Assembly: GCF_024713975.1 (NCBI RefSeq)
Contig: NC_091112.1
Location: 1,964,001 to 2,028,000 of the forward strand
Length of the DNA stretch: 64,000 nt
Reading direction: 5' to 3'
DNA from: Paralichthys olivaceus
Lineage: Eukaryota; Chordata; Actinopteri; Pleuronectiformes; Paralichthyidae
Shown here: in pieces, positions 47,340 through 57,385 of the stretch
Layout of the letters: each line of letters begins with the position of its first letter
Numbering within the stretch: position 1 is the stretch's first letter
Made by a program: the position numbers and the translations under genes
Notes under the pieces: generated by a model
Database searches by the model: none
What the model was told of the DNA's origin: nothing
Seen by the model: the letters and a program-made list of their open reading frames with translations, nothing else

Positions 47340-49689
47340 CAGTGCTAACGCGGGTTCATTTGGTGGATCACAGCCACACTGAGGTAAATAACTCAGTAGG
47401 TGTTCGGGGGGCTGGCCGGCTGGCACTGAGGTAGGAGTTGATTTATTTGGCTGTCTGGAATGACAGAGGGAGGGATGGAGGGAGAGATCAAGGGATAGAT
47501 AGATGGAGGGGTTGGATGGGTGGATGGTGGAAGGGGAAAGGTGAAGGCAGGCGGAGAGGAGAGGTGATTGAAGAGCCAAGGCCGGAGGGACGACCCGGCC
47601 CAATCTGTATACAAGGCAGAAACATGAATAAAGAGAGCTGGATGAACAGATGAGTTGTGTGTCTCAGACAAGACAGGAGGGTTAAACACACACACCTGCA
47701 GTGCAGCTGCAGCCTGAGCTGAAGTGAGCAACTCAGAACAATGTAATGAGAAGGTTCAACACTTTGCTTAAAGCTGTTCAGCTGTAATTTGTGAGAGAGC
47801 GAGCGACTGATTTTGATGATTTCTCATGTTTAAACCAGCACTTCAACATTTTTTGAGTTGGTTTCTGGAAAAGAAATGTGCACTTGTGACCTTCTGGTGT
47901 TTGAGCTGTGAAAAGTTCAGCCAGAGAGCGACTTCCCCTTCATTGTTTCTTTGAAATACATTTCAGAGTTGACACTGCCAAAGATTTCAGAGGAAAGACA
48001 GACGAAAGAAAAGTCAGACATAAATAAACAGACTTTCATTTCTGTTTTGCAGGAATATGTATTTCCTTCTCTTCCTCTTCGCTCTCCGTCTCTTCTCATC
48101 CTGTTAATCATTTCATGACCTCAGGATTTTATTGCAGCCTCTTGGGGGAATCCCGACCTCCAGGCTGTGAACCGCAGGTTTCGTGGCCTCCAGGAGTGAG
48201 GAAGCACAAAGTGGTGAGACATGAATTATATACTGAATTATTCAAAGCCTGCCGACTTCACATTTAAAGTGAAATGTAAAGGAAAATAGCATTAGCTTCT
48301 GCCTGGTTTCCTCTAAGTAGCTGAATAGATCCGATATAGTGATGATGTGCTACTGTTTTGTTTTTTTTTATATATCAGCACTGTAATTATTTTAAATAAC
48401 CAGTTGGCCTACAGGGTGAATCCCTGTGTGACTGAGATAAATACCTTATATATACAGCACTTGGCATATGAGTTGATCTAAAGTGATTTGGATTTTGTTT
48501 ACAACATAATTACAGCGGGAATTAATTTACTCAGTTTCCTCTACAGGGCCAAACGGGCCTGGAGCCAGAGCTTACTCATAATTTATGTCACACAAATTCC
48601 CCCCAAATTGCATTTATGTGGCCTTTTGCATTTTATTGCCAAAAGAGATTATCTGCCAACCATGTGATGGTTTCAAGTATATATTTATTTTCAAATAAAA
48701 CATTTTTTAAGGATGAGCATAATAACGTCAGAGTTCAGCTGCAGTGAATCTTTGCTGTGTTGGTCGAAGCCTAAAGCCTCAGATGAACCTCCGACTAAAC
48801 CACCGAGTGGAAACAACAGGATGTTCCTCATTCTAGAAACAGAACAAGACGGTGAACGTCACTTGTATGTTGGAAGGTTCTCTGAACTAATTTGGTTTTA
48901 AAACTGGTTTTTAACTTTTCCATATTTGTAGTTTTTACTTTTTCATGTGGCACCGAACATTTTCCATGTTGAGACTTTTTTTCTTCCTGGCTTTAGATTT
49001 ATCCTTGTCAGAAGTGGACCCCAGGATTATCATTATACACCATCACCTGATCAAGAACTGCACAACTGCTAATTCGAGTTTAGTCTGGAGGTCATGATAT
49101 AAGTATCTCCAGTTTTAAAATGTCTGACTTACCACCTTATCATTGCAAACTAGTCGTTAGCCCATATCTGACCAATCAGAACCAAAGGCCTCTCTTGATA
49201 TATTTTCCCACAGCTACAGTCTGAAAAACATGTCACACACAGTTAAAGACCTGATATCAGTGATTCTGCTGCTCTGCATATGATAATCAAGCATGAATTA
49301 TTCATTGGGCCTGTAGGAATTTTAGCCTTCAAACTACAATCTTTGAAATTAGAGCTGACAACATAACGCCGGCGAAACCACAATAAACATTAATATGCAA
49401 CAGTAAATAGATTGTTTAAAGGCAGATATTGATTTTCAATAACCAGCAGTTTGTCATTGCTCGGACAGCTGAGAATAATAAGGAAGCTCTGCCTCTATGA
49501 TAATCAACATATGAGCTTTGTTGGTGTTTTGTTTAGCTAAAGTTACAGCTCTCTTACAGCTAAATGCTAATGTCTCAGTTGCAAATCATGAAGTTTCACA
49601 GCTTTTTATAACATTAAAAAACGAATTAAAACCAAATTATCAGAAAAATGAACACAGTGAAGAAACAACAGTGAAGAACTACCTAAAAT

Positions 49690-49825
49690 TTTTAGTCGGT
49701 CATGTCCTATCTGCTAACACGGAGGAGGCAAAGTTTAAGTCCTCTACTGCAGCTGAACACCAGGGGGCGAACAAGACGTCCATCTTTATATCGTCTTTAG
49801 CGGAGACCAACGGGAAAGTCGTTGA
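49690..49825 (-). repeat. Dispersed repeat with CTCF-like core, copy 7
   Basis: catgtcctatctgctaacac, ggaggaggca, tactgcagctgaa, ACACCAGGGGGCGA (49757-49770) and catctttatatcgtct match the reverse-orientation copy at 6024. Confidence 0.65.
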
Positions 49826-49829
49826 TGGT

Positions 49830-49975
49830 TGAGCCAAAAGAGAAATTAAAGAATCACTAAGGTTGTTACCGTTCATCCTGTGGGGAACAGCAGCGATGCC
49901 AACCTCATGGTGGCGCTGCAGGAAAACTCTGCAGAACCATTAGGACTTAACATCAGGGAACCATGAACGTCCATT
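49830..49975 (+). repeat. Interspersed repeat (tcatggtggcgctgcagg module)
   Basis: gttcatcctgtggggaacag, acctcatggtggcgctgcag, ccattaggac and gggaaccatgaacgtcca are blocks of a frequent fish repeat. It directly follows CTCF-motif copy 7. Confidence 0.5.
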
Positions 49976-50439
49976 TGGAAAAATGCAACTCCTCCCCCCC
50001 CGTCCAGAAACATTCAGCGTCAGAGGGAAAATACAATGTTGATTTACTGTAATGAAGCTTCATTATTTTACTCAAACCATGAAGATGAGGTTTCCTCAAC
50101 CTCAACAAAATGGTGGTGATTTCCTTTAAATTGAACATTTCTCAACCACGTGGGCGGCAGATGAGAAAACAGCCATGACTTGTATTTTTTAATGCACCGA
50201 CAACCAGTTTAGTTGTTTAATTATGAGGAATCGTTGCAGCGATTGAGCACTTTGTTCCATCTGCTCTTCTAACGAGGTAAACCTTGAATCACGTGCTTAT
50301 ATTTCAGGATTCAGAGAAGGAACAGGCAGACAGACAGAAAGCATCATGAACTTGTACGTTTCAGTGCTGAGGCAGTTACTTTCAGCAGTCAACAGATGGC
50401 AGAATATAGCTGGATCATTTGTATGCCGCAGCACACGCG

Positions 50440-50441
<2 letters not shown>

Positions 50442-50476
<35 letters not shown>
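50442..50476. repeat. (CA)n microsatellite
   Basis: A 35-bp CA tract. Confidence 0.93.
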
Positions 50477-50480
<4 letters not shown>

Positions 50481-51635
50481 ACAGACACAGCAGGGGCCCG
50501 CTGAATACATCGAGAGCCTTCAGAGGACAGAAGGTTTCCCTGCGCTTCTGTGATTAATGGGCTGATTGAGGCTGGAGCCAAAATGGAGGGTGGGCCAGTT
50601 TGCAGCACGCTAATGAGGTGATAATGGGGAGGTGGGCGGCCGGGTCTGCCACCCTGCAAAGTGGTGGAAGCATCGCGGGGAAGGTTTCAGCGGCAGCCAG
50701 ATAGCCGAGCTTTCCAGAGGGCAGCCATGTGTTATTTCTCAGAGAACTGTGTTGAGTGGTGAACTGTATGTGGAGGGAGGCGTGGGGCCGCTCCCAATCG
50801 ATTTTTTACACAAAAGAATAGATGGCTGTTTGGTTTTGCCTGAAAGCTGAAGTCGTGGTGCTCGAGCCGCGAGAACATTACGCCGAAAAATGTAAACGTT
50901 ACAGCCGGAGTAGAAAGGCTATTATTTTTGACAGAGAGATAAGAGATGATTTGACGAGAGCCTGACCCATATATTGGTCAATATATCGGCCAATCACAGA
51001 CATACTGCTGTCGTTCATTTTCGCCGATGTGAAAAATTACAGAACGTAATGTGGAAAAAGATGCTTGGGGTTGAAATAGTGAAAAAGCATAAATAGATTC
51101 AGCATCAAATCTACTCTGGATCAGGAGGAAGACTACTGCAGACAGTCTGATGCACTTCTAACCTGTGTCTTTAATTAGTGCGGGTCGTTACAGTTTGAAT
51201 ATGAACTTTTCCACCAACATTCAAATGAGTTGTGGATAAAACGTGAGAGTTCTAAAAGGTTTATTTTTCCATCAGCTGTTCCCGTAAACATCAACACATG
51301 CTTCTCAATCCTCAAACGTTCAGATTATTTCCAGGTTTACGTAAAGTTATAAAAGACATCAGCTAATGGAGCTGCTGCCTCAGCCGCATCAACATGGAAC
51401 GTTTTACTCCAGAAACCCAGGATGGGCTGGGCTTTAGATTTGAAGTGGAATAAGTGGGTCTGTCCACTGAAGCATCACATTCAGTGTTAGCCTCAATACA
51501 GGATCCTTTATCTTGATGGTGTCAGTGTGAAGACTGAGGGGGAATTATCTGAGCATTTATTGAATGTCTGACACCAGACAGAAAATACGTTTTCACCACT
51601 GGCAGATGTGTCTTTTGTTCGGTGTTGTACTTGAA

Positions 51636-51735
51636 GGCAGCTGTAGCTCAGGTGGAGCTGGGTCGCCATTATTTGTGAGTTTGGAGGTCTGACCTCCGGC
51701 AACTCTTGTCCACGTCGGCCATTATTTGTGAGGAA
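51636..51735 (+). mobile_element. tRNA-like SINE head, decayed
   Basis: gctgtagctcaggtgg (from 51640) carries a Pol III A-box-like TAGCTCAGGTGG (51644-51655), as in the family seen at 32.8 and 46.2 kb. A weak B-box region follows. A 15-bp direct repeat, gccattatttgtgag, occurs at 51665 and 51718. It is decayed and the family assignment is tentative. Confidence 0.4.
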
Positions 51736-52969
51736 GAGAGGAAGAGAATGATCCACAAAACTGGTACCTAAGTACAAATCACTTGGGCTGAAGGAACCTG
51801 CCGAATGAGTGGTAGCGTTAACAGTAAACTGCAAAGGAAAGACAAAGGTGCACTTAACTTAATCAGGAATATTGCATTGTATTTTTTAACCCCCCTGTGT
51901 TAGCTGTAGCCCTTTTATGGTCCTAGATGCAGAATATGTCTCCTCTGAACGATCCACTCATCTATTTCACAAATATATATATATATATTTTCTATTCTAG
52001 CCATTCAATTATTTGGTTTTATCTGAGATGACTGTCTGTCACATTTCTACTGCTACATTAATTCAACTGAGGCAACATTTATTAGGTAGAAAATTGTCTT
52101 CAGAGACGTTTCCACTCATCCAGAATGACAACATCATTGACTCTGGACAGACACACGCTGTGCTTTTATCTGCACCTCAGCAACAGGGTTACTGTTGGGT
52201 TCTCACCAGATTTATTAAATAACATACAAATGAGAGAGGGTTGTTCTTATTTGGGATAAACGAGAAGATCAACTTCTCCTAGACATTAAATTATTGGATG
52301 GCCTATATACATATTCTTCATAAATAAAAAATACACGTTTTTGCGAGTGAGGGAGATCTATAAACTATAAAGTTCAAACTACAGAGTTCAAACTATTGAG
52401 TTCAGAGTATATAGTGTATAAGGTTTACAGTCTCTGAGTTATAACTCACACAGTTAATTGAGCTTTGCCTTGACGTGGTGTGAACAAAGTATTTTCTCAG
52501 TCAATCTGCCTGTGTTGCGTATTTCTACTTAAAAACTACAGCAGTCGACTTCAAAGATGCTCTCTTATCGTCTTAAACAGACTCTCTCTGTGTTTGGGAG
52601 AGTGTTCATTTCCCTTTAACTTATCCATGTTTGAAAAATTTCAGTCTTTAAAAAAACCTTCTCTCTCAAATCACTGTTTCTTCTCACAGGACAACAAAGT
52701 AAATGACAGCATCCATCTTGAGACGTATAAAGCCCCTCCGGTCGCTCAAGTCTTTTTATTTCTTGTGTGCTTCAAACATGGATTTATCTGTGCAATTTTT
52801 TTCACTGTGCAAGTCACTCGTATACTGTCGCTTTTTTGTGTAATAGACGTCATACATCATCACACGGGTGAGTCTGGATGTAGATTAAAAGATATTTTTT
52901 AAAGATACCAGTGCATTGCTCAGTTTCTGCTACAGTAGAGTTCATAATGTTATCTCAAGGTAGAGTCTG

Positions 52970-53110
52970 CAGAAATGAAATATAATAGTAATTATTATAT
53001 TTTCATGGTGTATAATCAGTATCATCAACAGGAGCCCTTTATATTTAACTCTCCCACAGTCGGCCATGTTGCAGCAGAGTGTTTCTACAGTGGCCTAGAA
53101 TGGACAAATT
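52970..53110 (+). repeat. Decayed fragment of a MITE-like family
   Basis: aaatataatagtaattatta, ttttcatggtgtataatcag, ggccatgttgcagcagagtg and tttctacagtggcctagaat resemble internal parts of the family whose TIR copy is at 12389-12779. Confidence 0.45.
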
Positions 53111-53959
53111 TAATTTAGGCTTAGGAGGAGGCAGGACATTTTAATAAAAACAAATTTGTGAGTCGGTTGCTCAAGACATTTCTGGGGAGTTTTCCTAACA
53201 GACCCCGAGTAAAATGTCTGAGTGAGCCCATGTGAGAATACAGATCTGTCACAAATATCAGTTTAAGTCTATTTTTATCAGGGCAGTTGTCTTTCTACAA
53301 CAGCAGGAGTAGTATCTCTGCTTGAGTTTCCTCCTTCTTCTGCCTAATGAGCTGAAAGTCTTTTACTGGAGATTTTCCTTTCCTTCTTTGACAGCTCAGG
53401 CTGCAGGGAACCGTCCAGGTCACATACCCCTTTAGTCCACTGAGACGTGGTGTGAGACATGCAGGGCGGTGTGGCTTCTGTGTACCACCATACAGGGACA
53501 CACTGAAATCAATGGCGTACAACAAGTTTTACTTCTCTGTTCCAAACAAGCAGCTCTGACATATTCACTTGGTGTCACTTTAAGCTGACAGAGATGAATT
53601 AGTTTGATGAATGATTCAAAAAAGTTTCTGTCACTATTCGCTGTCACTGCATTTCTCTAAATGTTTTCTCTAAACAAAATGAAGACAAAGTAAGAAACTT
53701 CATTTCTTTTGCTTTTGATTCTAATTGATCAGTGAAGTGAAAAGGCATTAGATTCATTTCATGTGTTTCTTTATTTGACAGGGACGATGCTCATTAATCA
53801 ACTGGCAAAATACTGTAACTGAGCCAGAAGCTAATTTTCATTATTGTTATATTATTGTTGTATTTATGTCTGAGCAGCATGTTCCTCTTCTACCTGGTGG
53901 TTCCACCTTTTACACAATATCACAATAGATTTAAATGGATAAGACTGATTTTTGTTCCT

Positions 53960-55215
53960 CTGTCCTCGCTGACCCGATGACCTGCAAATCAAAAACTGAA
54001 ATCTCTATTTATTTATGGTATTTAGACCCAGAATTCCTGACTGACGCCTCCTGGGCAGCGATTACAGCTTCCACTCGTCTTGGATGAGTCTTTACAGCGT
54101 TTGCACACCTGGGTTTGGACACTTGTTCCTGGCAGATCCTCTCGAGCTCCGTCGGGTTGGATGGGAAGCATCTGCCATCTTCTCACCACAGATGCTGGGG
54201 TTTGAGTCTGAGCCACTCGAGGACAGTTACAGACTTGTCCTGAAGCCCCTCCAGCGTTGTCTTGGCCATTTGCTTTGAGTCACTGTCATACTGAAAGCCG
54301 AATCATTGTCTGTTGTGCACACTGGAGCAGGTTTTCTTCAAGGACCTCTCTGCATTTATCCTTCCATCAACTCTGACCATTTTCTCCGTCCCTGCTGTTG
54401 AGGACCCCCCCACTTCACCGTAGGGGTTGGTATTTGCCAGGTGATGAGCAGCGCCTGGATGTTGCCAGACATCGTTTGGAGTTGTGCCCAAATAGTTCAA
54501 TTTCTATCTCATCAGATCAGAGAATCTTTTTCTTCCTGCTCTCAGAGTCCTTTAAATGCCATTTGGCAAACAAGTGGTCTGTCATGTGCCTTTTCAAAAT
54601 GGCTTCTGTCGAGCCACTTCATCCATCAAGGCCTGATGGATGAAGTGGCTCAGGAGACCGTCGTCCTTCTGGCAGATCTGCACGGGACTTCTAAATCTCT
54701 GTTAAAGTGACGGTTGGGTTCTTGACCGTCCCCCTGACCAAAACCCTTATTGCCTGTTAATTCAGTTTGGCCCGAACGACAAACTCCTGTCGATTGTGTT
54801 TTCCCAGAAACACTGAAACCTTCAGAAGTTGTTTTATACATTTAAACCGAGTCGAGAAGATGATTTAAAGACAATATATTATAAAAGAGGCCGGCCTAAT
54901 GATCCTGAGGCACACGCAGAACACGGAGTTAGGCAAATACAAAAAATACATTCGCTAAGCGCGTTGAACTTGACGTCTGTGGAACATAAGCGATCGAATG
55001 AACGTTCTCCGCATCTGCAAGTTCCTCAGACTCTGTGTCTCGGATCTTGTCCCGACATGCAGTGTGAAGTCCGGGACCTTTTATTCGTGGGTGGGTGTCC
55101 AATTACTCCACATCAAATCAGTTCAGTTTGCCAAAGATGGCATTCAATCAGGCTCTAGCACACACCAGTCATTGTTGAAACAAAGAGGCTGCACCTGACA
55201 CACAGTTTGGAGAAA
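53960..55215 (-). mobile_element. Decayed Tc1/mariner-like DNA transposon
   Basis: From aaaaactgaaatctctattt through ggcagcgattacagcttcc to gaaacaaagaggctgcacct, the ordered blocks match the salmonid-type Tc1-like element. The transposase runs on the minus strand. A Tc1 element moves by cut-and-paste into TA sites, using a transposase with an N-terminal paired-type DNA-binding domain and a DDE catalytic domain. Here the coding region is broken into short frames by stops and frameshifts, and no frame exceeds about 65 residues, so it is inactive. Recognisable pieces include RRTTVS near 54650. The middle (54860-55010) is hardly recognisable. A perfect hairpin occupies 54611-54651. Clean terminal inverted repeats are not visible. 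Confidence 0.8.
54611..54651. repeat. Perfect 18-bp inverted repeat inside the Tc1 relic
   Basis: GAGCCACTTCATCCATCA (54611-54628) is the exact reverse complement of 54634-54651, with the 5-base loop AGGCC. The corresponding part of intact elements, as I recall it, is only a rough palindrome. Confidence 0.9.
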
Positions 55216-55296
55216 CAGTGGATGTTGTTGAGTTGTTTAATCTGCAACAACACACTGAATCATATGAAACTGCAGAGATGAATTATTATGATATAA

Positions 55297-55298
<2 letters not shown>

Positions 55299-55376
<78 letters not shown>
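55299..55376. repeat. (CA)n microsatellite, 78 bp, upstream of gene 3
   Basis: A perfect CA tract of about 39 units, ending roughly 150-200 bp before the CpG-rich promoter of the signal-peptide gene. A short TG run (55397-55410) and a CA run (55494-55530) lie between. Confidence 0.95.
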
Positions 55377-55378
<2 letters not shown>

Positions 55379-55519
55379 CGGGTGAGTGTTACTAAGTGTG
55401 TGTGTGTGTGAGGGTTCAGCAGCCTATTACGGCTGAAGTCCTCTTGGTGACGCTCTGCTGACATCACTGTGATATTCCACAGCTCCAGCATCTCACACAC
55501 ACACACTCACTCACACACA

Positions 55520-56180
55520 CAAACACACACCGAGCTCCGCGCTCCGTCCGCCCGCACTTAGTTCCTGTTCCTCCGCGGAGTGTCACCGTCTCCCGGGCGG
55601 ATACCTGTGCTGGCAGACGGCGGCCCACACTGGGAGGGGTCTGAGGCTCCGTGTCACCGAGAGGAAGGAGAAACAGAAACTTCCACACGGTCCTGACCGG
55701 ACGCGGCTCCGCACGCAGGGAGGCAGAGGGAGCGACGAGCCGCAACTTGGCTGAACCCGGGCGGCGTCACTCTGAACTGAGCCCCGAAGTTTCCCGGCTG
55801 ACCGGAGAAGGAATAATTTGGAGCTTCGCGCGGTTGTGGATTTTAACGTCCACCGTGTGTCCCGTGCAGAAGAATGGCGAGAGATTACGCAGCGCGCTGT
55901 CCGGTGTCTCCGGTGAGGAGGCTGGTGGCGGCGGTGGTGACGCTCCTCGTGGCTGAAGGTAAGTCCCCTCCACCCGGGCAGTGTTTGGTTTGAGTCCCCC
56001 CCCGCCCTGTCTTCCACCTCTCCCAGCCCCGTGCGCTCTCACCGCGGCCAAACCTCCGCACCTCCAGCCGCAGCGCCCGCGTCCTGCCGGGTGCGGGCTG
56101 CCTCAGTTTCCCCCTCCTTCGTCTCCACCTCGTCTCTCCGGCCGCAGTTCGCTGGACTGTGACACCCGCTGTAAAAGTTA
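55520..56180 (+). promoter_or_regulatory. CpG-rich promoter and first exon region of gene 3
   Basis: The sequence is GC- and CpG-dense from about 55530 to 56180, surrounded by AT-rich DNA. It contains the signal-peptide start codon at 55874 and its donor after 55958. No TATA box is visible. The transcript start probably lies between 55560 and 55800, but I cannot place it exactly. Confidence 0.6.
55874..55958 (+). CDS. Signal-peptide exon of an unidentified secreted or membrane protein
   Basis: The ATG in agaATGg opens 28 codons plus one base. The N-terminal region is basic (MARDYAARCPVSPVRR), then a hydrophobic core LVAAVVTLLVAE, ending at the donor GAAG|gtaagt. This is the usual layout of a signal-peptide exon with a phase-1 junction, common in genes for Ig-superfamily and receptor proteins. 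Its position in a CpG island supports a real first coding exon. Later exons are not in the window (over 8 kb of intron follows), so the product cannot be named. Receptor tyrosine kinases such as DDR1 or PTK7 and the nectins have similar first exons, but nothing here distinguishes them. Confidence 0.6.
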
Positions 56181-57360
56181 ATTGTGGCGGATGTGTGTGG
56201 GGTCACACGCTACGATCGGCGAGGTGTGGCTCCCCCCCCTGGTTCGTGGTTTTTGTCCTAATTCCTGCAGCCTCAGACGGCAGGTGACTGTGTAGGAAGC
56301 CTAATCCCCTCTGAGCCTCTACAAACCCTGTAATCTGTGTTTACCTGTTGGAGTAAAAGTGTCGAAGGGAAAACGGGGGCGCCATCATGGCCGCAGGTGT
56401 GATTATTACGCATCAGAAATTGGTTTTGACTGAGCGGAGCAACAGGGTGGTGATCATGGAAGCAGGGTCTCGGGAGGAAATGAGAATTGCTCGGTCTCTG
56501 CTCTCCATGTGGCCCCTCAGTGTTAGCTTGTCAAGGGCCCTTCATGGACACCCAGCACAGAACAAGCAGGAGGGAATAAAGTTGAATATTTACATTTGAT
56601 CACATGAAATAGCCCTCCATAAATACTAACATTATGGAGCCATAGAGGCAAGAGCATTGTGCATCAGACATTTACAATATTTGAAATGTTTGGTTTTCCC
56701 AGATAGCAGCTGGAAAATGTTTCTGCTGAGCAACAAAGCAGTCTGAATAAACACGAGCAATTAAAACTTACACTCAATAAACATTTTAAACTTGACTTAT
56801 GACAAATCTGGATCACAAATCTCTGTTTACACATTTGCCAACGCACACTGATGCTCATGTTGGTGGGATGAGCCAATGTTGTCTGATCAGCCTCCTGATA
56901 TAACTGGAGCTTCACTGTAAACGTGCTGTAAATGTGATGCAAGCACAATACACAACACTGTTTAATATGTCTGGAAGTAAAAGTCTCATATTTTACACCA
57001 AGGTTAGTTATTATTGAACAGCAAATATAGAAAAGCTGTGGTTATATACCTTTAACCTCACACATTTCATCTTTATTTCGTAAAAGGTAGTTTAAAAGGT
57101 CTCTGATGAATCCAAAGATCTATTGAAAAGATGACTCCAAACTGACTGTTGCTATGCAGACACATAAGAGGACTTTTGTGGTAATATTACACCGTAAATA
57201 AAAGAAGATATCATTAAATGTGCTCACCATTACCATAGCAACACTTTATGTCCTCATGTGAACATTTCAGTGATGGAAATGGAGATAACCACAAACTTTG
57301 ATGGAGTCACTAAAACGTTCTTAAGAAACAACAGAAACCTTTTTCAGAGCTTTAGCTTTT

Positions 57361-57385
57361 TTCTTCTTCTTCTTCTTCTTCTTCT
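57361..57385. repeat. (TTC)n microsatellite
   Basis: About eight TTC units. Confidence 0.9.

Larger units (their letters stand above)
47650..53955. other. Intergenic DNA with repeat fragments
   Basis: It includes possible conserved non-coding stretches (48540-48705, 50500-50640), CTCF-motif repeat copy 7 (49690-49825) followed by another repeat (49830-49975), and a CA tract (50442-50476). Further right are a SINE head (51636-51735) and a decayed MITE-like fragment (52970-53110). No exon is supported. Confidence 0.45.

Noticed and set aside
54022..54710. Short open frames on both strands as genes.
   Set aside because: They are broken pieces of the Tc1-like transposase region and its palindrome.
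55874..55958. Naming the signal-peptide exon as ddr1, ptk7 or a nectin gene.
   Set aside because: Only the signal peptide is visible and such sequences do not identify a family. Synteny with the human MHC region would be guesswork.
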